From: Nemertoderma westbladi
Taxonomy: Eukaryota > Xenacoelomorpha > Nemertodermatida > Nemertodermatidae
Direction of reading: 5' to 3'
Length of the DNA stretch: 34,827 bases
Assembly: GCA_032718475.1 (NCBI GenBank)
Contig: JAUCBJ010006754.1
Span: 1-34,827 of the forward strand
Made by a program: the position numbers and the translations under genes. Shown one piece after another: positions 28,664 to 34,827 of this stretch. A model generated the notes under the pieces. The model had not been told where the DNA came from, searched no databases, and worked only from the letters and a program-made list of their open reading frames with translations. Positions within the stretch are counted from its first letter, which is position 1. Every line of letters begins with the position of its first letter.

Positions 28664-28771
28664 AAAGTACTTTACAGTGTTCTGTTCTTCCGGGGCTTTA
28701 TTTTCACTCACTCACTAACGTTCGTTCGTGTAACAAAGCACTCGGATCATCACACTGTAAAGTGCTACTTT
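28664..28771. repeat. Small imperfect inverted repeat (108 bp)
   Basis: AAAGTACTTTACAGTGT pairs with ACACTGTAAAGTGCTACTTT, with a 3-nt indel between the arms. This may be a very short MITE; no target duplication was seen. Confidence 0.6.
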
Positions 28772-29936
28772 ACACACTAGTACTGTATGTAAATACAGTA
28801 GTCATTAATGTTGAATATTTCCGAATATTAAATATTCTAAGACAGACGAAAGAAAGATAGAAAATTTCAGGAAAGTTACAATATTACAGTATTACAGTAT
28901 TACGTAGCAGTCATAAAACAATTGTTACAAATTTTACTGCTACCTAGCATACTTTACTTACTAATCTACATACAGTAGTTTTACTATATTTTTTCTGAGA
29001 AACTGAAGATATCGAATTGCTACCGTATTGTAATTTTAATAGATTTTTAGATTAACATTTTATTTCACTATTATCACAGCACTGTCATCAATCCGCTTTT
29101 CTGTAAATAATTATTTTTTAATTTATGCAATTTATTATATATTTTTTATTTGGTCTACCACGTGCCGTTTTTATTTCTGTTTTATTTTGAAATGATTACG
29201 TACCAAGGTCTATTTTTATACATTTTAAACTTGAATTATATTTAGCCTATTTACAGTACAATAACGAAATTTTATGTTTGTTTACTTAAGTTTATATCCA
29301 CATATTAGTACACCTACTATTTAATTGTGCCTTCGTGGCGTTTCCACGTTTTAATATTAATTTGAATAGAGTGTAATAATAAAATAAAATAAAAACCATC
29401 GTCTATTCAGCCTACAAACTTTATTGACGCGTCCACCTGGAGATTCAGAAAACCGAGTGTGCCAACAAATTTATTAAATTCAACTGTGGGGGACGGAGGA
29501 GGTATACAATAAGCAAAATGTCTGAATATTTAAGAATAATATTTTGTAGCCTAAATATGGCACAAAAATAATTCCCAGGAACACACGTTCTATGCATTTC
29601 TCGCTGCACATTAATGAAAAATAACTTTCAATATCATTAAGAAATACAGTAGCAGAGTTATAGACAATTACAATTTGATAATTATTAAAGGGAAAAATTG
29701 TCTTCCTATACTCCTAATCCTAATAAAGGGCCTAATCTTAAATTATTTTGTATAGAAATAACATCTGGTACTTTCCTACAGTAAATAATGGCAGATGGGT
29801 TCCAGAACGATGCTATTTCAGTGGAAAATAACTCCACATAGGAAGCAGTGCAATAAAGCACTGTAACTCACACAGCTTTCCCGCACTAGGCCTATTACTT
29901 TCTATAACTATTTTAGTGTCAGGAAGTAGCCTACGT
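28772..29936. other. Gene-free AT-rich stretch
   Basis: I see no coding frame, RNA gene or clear repeat. It contains short ATTACAGT repeats near 28880. Confidence 0.5.
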
Positions 29937-30008
29937 CATTTTAGCTCAATGGTCTGAGCAAAGGTGCTGTGATATTATTTACCGTGTTCGAAACCCAGTT
30001 GCAGCAGC
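29937..30008 (+). repeat. tRNA-like Pol III promoter sequence beside the ribozyme array
   Basis: TTAGCTCAATGG matches an A box and sits in a perfect GCTC...GAGC D-arm. GTGTTCGAAACCC matches a B box. The anticodon and acceptor stems do not form, so this is a tRNA-derived relic or SINE head. It ends where the left 16-bp direct repeat of the retrozyme array begins. It shares the TAGCTCA-TGGTCT phrase with the ribozyme units, which are on the other strand. Confidence 0.6.
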
Positions 30009-30105
30009 ATATTTTTGTTAAATAATTATAAATGAATTGTTGTGGGGTGGGTGACGGCGAATTAAATATATGTTATATTACATTATAATAATGCTTTCCA
30101 TAGCG

Positions 30106-30110
30106 AAAAA
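30106..30110 (-). terminator. Pol III-type T5 terminator in unit 1
   Basis: On the minus strand, TTTTT occurs 6 nt after the ribozyme's outer stem. It is the only run of four or more T in the unit, and it repeats every 368 bp in units 2-5. It would yield transcripts of about 110 nt unless Pol III reads through. Confidence 0.6.
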
Positions 30111-30116
30111 TATCAA

Positions 30117-30213
30117 CCGCCCCTACTGGGGCTCGAACCCGGTACCTAGGTTTCAAACTTCCGGTTATCATCAGCCGAGTGTGTGTCCTGAGACCACTGA
30201 GCTACCAGGGCGG
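30117..30213 (-). ncRNA. Type I hammerhead ribozyme, unit 1
   Basis: The minus strand contains the core CUGAUGA (30168-30174) and GAAA (30151-30154). The 13 nt between them form a weak stem II (AAC/GUU, loop CGGAA, with a U-U pair at its base). After GAA comes ACCUAGGU, a self-complementary minimal stem III, then A17, giving a GUA cleavage triplet. The predicted cut lies between 30143 and 30142. Inner stem I pairs ACUCGG with CCGGGU (6 bp, one G-U). The outer part pairs again through GCUC/GAGC, CUGG/CCAG and CCGCC/GGCGG. Such short stem III hammerheads are known to act as dimers, and tandem repetition provides the partner. Products would carry 5'-OH and 2',3'-cyclic phosphate ends suited to RtcB-type ligation. 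The weak stem II is the main doubt. Confidence 0.85.
30129..30204 (-). promoter_or_regulatory. Internal Pol III promoter (A and B boxes) in unit 1
   Basis: TAGCTCAGTGG (30194-30204) matches the tRNA A box and GGTTCGAGCCC (30129-30139) the B box, about 54 nt apart. The boxes occupy the two strands of the outer stem I, so the ribozyme core sits where a tRNA would have its anticodon and variable region. The same arrangement recurs at +368 in each unit. Confidence 0.7.
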
Positions 30214-30484
30214 TAGAAGATTTGTTCGCAATGGAGTGGGCTATCATATTTAGGCCTTTTTCAGTCACTCATAGGAAAGTACAACGTTATTCCCGTGCTC
30301 TGCCAGAAATGGCAACCATGCCTCAAAGAATATCTATATTCAGTGTTGTAGAAACCACTGATACCCCGTATACCGGCCATGCTTGTTAATTAATTATAAA
30401 TGAATAGTTGTGGGGTGGGTGATGGCGAATTAAATATATGTTATATTACATTATAATAATGCTTTCCATAGCGAAAAATATCAA

Positions 30485-30581
30485 CCGCCCCTACTGGGGC
30501 TCGAACCCGGTACCTAGGTTTCAAACTTCCGGTTATCATCAGCCGAGTGTGTGTCCTGAGACCACTGAGCTACCAGGGCGG
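30485..30581 (-). ncRNA. Type I hammerhead ribozyme, unit 2
   Basis: Identical to the unit 1 ribozyme by eye. The predicted cleavage is between 30511 and 30510, which would release a 368-nt monomer together with neighbouring units. Confidence 0.85.
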
Positions 30582-30852
30582 TAGAAGATTTGTTCGCAAT
30601 GGAGTGGGCTATCATATTTAGGCCTTTTTCAGTCACTCATAGGAAAGTACAACGTTATTCCCGTGCTCTGCCAGAAATGGCAACCATGCCTCAAAGAATA
30701 TCTATATTCAGTGTTGTAGAAACCACTGATACCCCGTATACCGGCCATGCTTGTTAATTAATTATAAATGAATAGTTGTGGGGTGGGTGATGGCGAATTA
30801 AATATATGTTATATTACATTATAATAATGCTTTCCATAGCGAAAAATATCAA

Positions 30853-30949
30853 CCGCCCCTACTGGGGCTCGAACCCGGTACCTAGGTTTCAAACTTCCGG
30901 TTATCATCAGCCGAGTGTGTGTCCTGAGACCACTGAGCTACCAGGGCGG
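30853..30949 (-). ncRNA. Type I hammerhead ribozyme, unit 3
   Basis: The ribozyme is identical to the others; the unit differs by a C-to-T change at 31057, outside the ribozyme. Predicted cleavage is between 30879 and 30878. Confidence 0.85.
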
Positions 30950-31220
30950 TAGAAGATTTGTTCGCAATGGAGTGGGCTATCATATTTAGGCCTTTTTCAG
31001 TCACTCATAGGAAAGTACAACGTTATTCCCGTGCTCTGCCAGAAATGGCAACCATGTCTCAAAGAATATCTATATTCAGTGTTGTAGAAACCACTGATAC
31101 CCCGTATACCGGCCATGCTTGTTAATTAATTATAAATGAATAGTTGTGGGGTGGGTGATGGCGAATTAAATATATGTTATATTACATTATAATAATGCTT
31201 TCCATAGCGAAAAATATCAA

Positions 31221-31317
31221 CCGCCCCTACTGGGGCTCGAACCCGGTACCTAGGTTTCAAACTTCCGGTTATCATCAGCCGAGTGTGTGTCCTGAGACCA
31301 CTGAGCTACCAGGGCGG
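31221..31317 (-). ncRNA. Type I hammerhead ribozyme, unit 4
   Basis: Identical core and stems. Predicted cleavage is between 31247 and 31246. Confidence 0.85.
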
Positions 31318-31588
31318 TAGAAGATTTGTTCGCAATGGAGTGGGCTATCATATTTAGGCCTTTTTCAGTCACTCATAGGAAAGTACAACGTTATTCCCGT
31401 GCTCTGCCAGAAATGGCAACCATGCCTCAAAGAATATCTATATTCAGTGTTGTAGAAACCACTGATACCCCGTATACCGGCCATGCTTGTTAATTAATTA
31501 TAAATGAATAGTTGTGGGGTGGGTGATGGCGAATTAAATATATGTTATATTACATTATAATAATGCTTTCCATAGCGAAAAATATCAA

Positions 31589-31685
31589 CCGCCCCTACTG
31601 GGGCTCGAACCCGGTACCTAGGTTTCAAACTTCCGGTTATCATCAGCCGAGTGTGTGTCCTGAGACCACTGAGCTACCAGGGCGG
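31589..31685 (-). ncRNA. Type I hammerhead ribozyme, unit 5
   Basis: Identical core and stems. Predicted cleavage is between 31615 and 31614. It is the most upstream unit in the sense of transcription; the truncated unit beyond it lacks a ribozyme. Its unit carries T at 31793 like unit 3, and GCAGG in place of ACCGG near the right end. Confidence 0.85.
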
Positions 31686-31896
31686 TAGAAGATTTGTTCG
31701 CAATGGAGTGGGCTATCATATTTAGGCCTTTTTCAGTCACTCATAGGAAAGTACAACGTTATTCCCGTGCTCTGCCAGAAATGGCAACCATGTCTCAAAG
31801 AATATCTATATTCAGTGTTGTAGAAACCACTGATACCCCGTATGCAGGCCATGCTTGTTAATTAATTGTGGGGTGGGTGACGGCGAATTAAATATA

Positions 31897-31967
31897 ATAT
31901 GTTATATTACATTATGATAATGTTAATGTTACAATGGGGAGCATTATCATAATGTAATATAACATAT
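31897..31967. repeat. 26-bp perfect inverted repeat closing the array
   Basis: The arms 31897-31922 and 31942-31967 are exact complements around a 19-nt spacer. The left arm is the normal unit sequence (one base different from the full units). The right arm is an inverted copy of it, placed directly against the right 16-bp direct repeat. A 5' inversion of the twin-priming kind, on the 5' side of the minus-strand element, would give this. Confidence 0.85.
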
Positions 31968-32177
31968 ATTTTTGTTAAATATAATCCTTAATATTTCAAT
32001 AAAATTTCTTCTGCTATAATCACATACATTTTTGTAGATACGCTGAATTGGAACCTGATGAGAATAAATATTATTGTGTTTTCTGTTTTAATCGAAATCA
32101 TAATTAATATTAATTGAAATAATAATTTAATTAGGCCTACACCAATTACCCGTGAAATACCGTACTGTATGTAACAA

Positions 32178-32815
32178 TGTCTGTATTTCGTTGAGAAACA
32201 GCTGAGATATACTGTAGATGTTCAAAGATTGCAGGAACGATCGTTCGCTTTAGGCCACTTATTCTATTTAATAAATTCACATAATTCTTGAACATGTTAT
32301 TTATTTTATGAGTTACAGTAGATGAGTTTATGAGTTGGTGGGTTATTCATAATTAGGCCAAATGTTCCAGAACATTGTGTATTTTATAGAATAAATGGCC
32401 TTCAGCAAACAATAGTCCTACTTCTTGCAATCTTTGAACGCCTATATGCCTACATATATCTCTGCTGCTTCTCAACGAAATTCAGATATTGTTACATATT
32501 TGGAATCCTTGTAACGCAAGCTTTCTATTGATATGAAAAAGTAATGACTACTGTAAAAGAGTGGCCACGATACGGAGGGTGCTATTTCGCTGAAGACACT
32601 TTTTTAAAACGCTTATAAAAAAAATTAAAGGCAAAATCGAAAATTCCGGCATCATTGGGTCAACGACGGTGAGTTAAACTAGTTGTGTTTCAAATTTCAA
32701 GCAATATAATAAAGATTTATAGAAATTTTTTTTTTCTGGGGGGGGGGGGGGGTCCGTGTTATCAGAAAATGAAACTAAATTATACGGGTCATATGCTGAA
32801 TAAGAATTTTCATAC
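32178..32815. mobile_element. Fold-back element, copy 2 (inverted relative to copy 1)
   Basis: It shares the arm phrases (TTCGTTGAGAAACAGCTGAG, TGTTACATATTTGGAATCCT) and the whole non-repeated tail with 2170-2899, but in the opposite orientation. The tail includes a 15-G run (32738-32752), where copy 1 has 22 C. The left arm is truncated relative to copy 1. It contains extra TACTGTA-like insertions. Confidence 0.75.
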
Positions 32816-34028
32816 ATTGCTCTCTACAATTCATAAAAATACAATCTTATTGATAATTATTACAGCCGTTTAACTAAATATAATAAATTTAAATGTAATA
32901 CCAATACTAGCTTCGCTCGCGCTAAAATGCCATCGACTCTGACACTCGGACATAATAATCCAGATTTTCTCATATTGTATATTTCAAAACAATTAAAAAA
33001 GACAATTTAATTTTGAAGACATACTCAAAAGGACTAAGTGATAGTGTGAGCCCTGAGGATCTTATATTTTATCACTAATTCATCCACTTAATATTAGATC
33101 CCCATTTTAAAATACAGTGATAATACACAATAATAAAATAAATTTAAATAGTTCCGCTCAAGGACAAGTTGTCTTTGGCTCCGCTAGATGGAGTATATTC
33201 TTGTATATTGTATCACCATGGTGATTCACGGTTATATTAGCAAAATTGATTCTGATGTTACCGGTACTGCAGTACAACAACAGTACAGCAGTACTGCATT
33301 ATTCTTTCGTTACCGGAACGGTATACAGTACAGCAGGGTACGGTTACGTTTCGGGTACCTAGCTACAAAGGCAATACGAATACAGCAGTAATACAGCAAT
33401 ACAAAATACTAAATTTTTATAAATTTACGAGTTTGTACAGTGAATTTGTTGAGGCTATGGTCTGTGGAAGAGGAAGATTGTTAGTATGGCAGTATGGGTC
33501 TGGAACATGTAACGTCCAAGCGTCTCTTTAGACAATCAGTAGGTGGGCTCTAGACTAGTAGACCTGTACGCTGTACCTATGAAATACAGATCCACAGATA
33601 GCGTACATCAGTCTGTCAGTACCGTACATGTGCATACATATACAGTAGCCTAGGCTATACCGTACATTACAGAATACACACTCACACAAGTCAAGGTACT
33701 TTACGTTTAGATTTACAGTTACCTAATCGGCTGTCGTTTACTTAGTTACTTGTTACAAATGTTCTTCCTTAACAGCCTGACACTCTGACAGTGCCAGTTC
33801 GTAACTTGATAAATTATTAATAATATTTAATAAAACAAATCAAAAAGTAAAATGCACAACTAAACCACAACCCATTGCTCATTGATTGACGGATGGTTGT
33901 TGATTGTATCTATTTTTATTACAAGCTTCAAAGTCAAGATTTGAATTCCTCGTTTATATCAACTTTCAAACAACATTCAACATCACGGCAATATCAATCA
34001 CTCGCGGAATTCTTACATTAATTAGATA
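32816..34028. other. Stretch upstream of the CSPP1-like exon
   Basis: No coding region is supported; the frame at 33188-33391 is low-complexity CAGTACAGCAGTA repeats. It presumably holds the promoter, 5' untranslated region or an upstream intron of the CSPP1-like gene. TTACATTAATTAG just before the ATG (about 34016-34025) could serve as a 3' splice site. Confidence 0.5.
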
Positions 34029-34548
34029 ATGATAGGAATTCTTCGCCATGACAACGCCGCTCATCCGAAGTTCCCAGTGCCTCGGGAAGATTCGGAGACC
34101 TCATTGGACCGCTTTATAGAAAACCAAAAACTGAAACTCCAACACGACCGACACAGTTTGGGTGAGGAGCGGGGTAGGTCGGGCAGACGGATTAGTCCGA
34201 CGGGCGAGTACCGACGCCCGGGCGGGGAGTTCGGACGTCCTCCACGGGGCCCCAGTCGGCCGGACGCGCGCAGCGCCCATCCGCTACCCGCAGTAGGTCG
34301 ACCCACCGAATCCGTGGGTCGACCCAGCGACGCCGTACTTCGACTAACTCAAGAGGCCAACGACGGCTTGCCATTGGTCAACCCGGACTCGGCGCGCGCT
34401 AGACTCCGTAGCCAACGCAACCGCGAATACAACGAACATCTGCGTAAATCGGAATCGCGTAGTCGCCGCCTAGCGCACTCTGTACCGCCCCCGCAGTCTG
34501 AACAACGACAACGAGCTGATCCTCGCTCATACGCCGATATACTAGAAG
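34029..34548 (+). CDS. CSPP1-like centrosome/spindle protein, N-terminal exon (partial)
   Basis: CSPP1 family proteins bind microtubules at centrosomes, spindle poles and cilia. The match rests on two signatures. LDRFIENQKLKLQHDR near the N-terminus resembles the family's opening FIEEQK-type helix, and RLRSQRNREYNEHLRK resembles its recurrent R-x-EYNxxL motif. SYADILEGK follows just before the exon end. Between them is a long Arg/Pro/Gly-rich disordered stretch of high GC (about 34165-34340), unlike the surrounding AT-rich DNA. The coding exon ends at 34548 with AAG|GTAAAC, a strong donor, in phase 1; the frame beyond it is intron. The ATG at 34029 is the first in frame, but an upstream exon is possible. 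The rest of the gene lies beyond the window. Confidence 0.62.
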
Positions 34549-34827
34549 GTAAACTACTAACCGATATGATTGATATGCCCGACGTACTAAGTTATACCTT
34601 TAAATGCTTTGCTCAACATTGTTCTCAATATTATATATTCATCAAATATCCACTGTCCTATTACAATTTTATGCATGATTAATGCATTACATATTACAAT
34701 TTTATGCATGTTCTAGAATATTGTTTTCTTTATAATATACGTAAATGAAATTCTATCACCTTAAAAACTGGAAAAATAACTTGTAAAAATTTGAAGAGGG
34801 GTGTGTGCACGAGGCACAGTAATGCCG
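34549..34827 (+). other. Start of first intron of the CSPP1-like gene
   Basis: It begins GTAAAC, then turns AT-rich with TTATGCATG words. The frame stays open until 34682 only by chance. No acceptor is evident before the window ends. Confidence 0.55.

Larger units (their letters stand above)
30025..31965 (-). mobile_element. Retrozyme-like tandem array, five 368-bp units
   Basis: Units start at 30025, 30393, 30761, 31129 and 31497, with a truncated sixth from about 31865. The period is exactly 368 between equivalent bases of the five ribozymes, and copies differ at only a few sites. Each carries one hammerhead ribozyme on the minus strand. ATATTTTTGTTAAATA lies at 30009-30024, abutting the left edge, and again at 31966-31981, abutting the right edge. 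This looks like a 16-bp target duplication from LINE-type insertion. Retrozymes are short non-autonomous retroelements, often tandem, whose transcripts self-cleave and are ligated into circular RNA before reverse transcription. There is no protein-coding content. Which enzyme mobilises it is unknown; the CR1-like LINE in this window is only a candidate type. Confidence 0.85.

Noticed and set aside
30117-31685. Cluster of five tRNA genes (A box, B box and pairing ends)
   Set aside because: The D-stem has a mismatch, there is no 5+7+5 anticodon arm, and no CCA-adjacent acceptor arrangement fits. The interior matches a hammerhead core instead. I keep the A/B boxes as a promoter, not as tRNA.
32058-32095. 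Possible second hammerhead: CTGATGA with GAAA about 30 nt later
   Set aside because: The bases between do not form a stem II beyond two pairs, and no stem III, cleavage triplet or stem I follows.
33188-33391. Plus-strand 67-codon frame
   Set aside because: It is driven by CAGTACAGCAGTA-type low complexity, with no conserved content.
34549-34682. Continuation of the CSPP1-like frame to the TAA at 34680-34682
   Set aside because: AAG|GTAAAC at 34548/34549 is a strong donor, and the sequence beyond turns AT-rich and loses the exon's composition.

Overview
This is nuclear DNA from an animal, most likely a marine invertebrate, possibly a deuterostome, though the species cannot be fixed from the sequence. 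It is AT-rich, it carries three recognisable metazoan genes, and one of these ends in a spliceosomal donor site. Most of the rest is transposons and satellites: hAT-like and other inverted-repeat elements, a CR1-like LINE, decayed LINE tails, tRNA-derived pieces and minisatellites.

Genes. A 558-codon uninterrupted phospholipase B-like gene (3140-4816, +) has a signal peptide and the Ntn-hydrolase nucleophile. A 1427-codon uninterrupted SUCO/SLP1-type SUN-domain gene (11411-15694, -) has a signal peptide, SUN domain, coiled coil, membrane anchor and repeat-rich tails. The first visible coding exon of a CSPP1-like centrosomal protein lies at 34029-34548 (+), with a GT donor after it. The first two families are multi-exon in vertebrates, so their single-exon form here is notable. 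No functional link between the three genes is evident.

Mobile DNA from left to right: an inverted-repeat element with homopolymer ends (759-1011); a fold-back element (2170-2899) whose second copy is inverted at 32178-32815; a TIR element just after the phospholipase gene (4871-5468); a LINE tail (6205-7240); a second LINE tail on the other strand (8684-8920); a 1.7-kb TIR element (9176-10874); a nearly complete but broken CR1-like LINE (about 16234-20959) inside a minisatellite; two nested copies of a non-autonomous hAT-like element (21373-25605) with 8-bp target duplications and two opposed 12-bp minisatellite arrays; and two smaller TIR elements with clear target duplications (25790-26295 and 26850-27519).

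The most interesting object is a five-copy, exactly 368-bp tandem array at 30025-31965. Each unit carries, on the minus strand, what reads as a type I hammerhead ribozyme: CUGAUGA, GAAA, a GUA cleavage triplet, a 6-bp inner stem I and a self-complementary stem III. The ribozyme lies between Pol III A-box and B-box matches and is followed by a T5 terminator. A 16-bp direct repeat abuts both ends of the block, and a near-terminal 26-bp perfect inverted repeat closes the right end. This matches a retrozyme: a non-autonomous retroelement spread through self-cleaved small circular RNA. It superficially looks like a tRNA gene cluster but does not fold as canonical tRNA.
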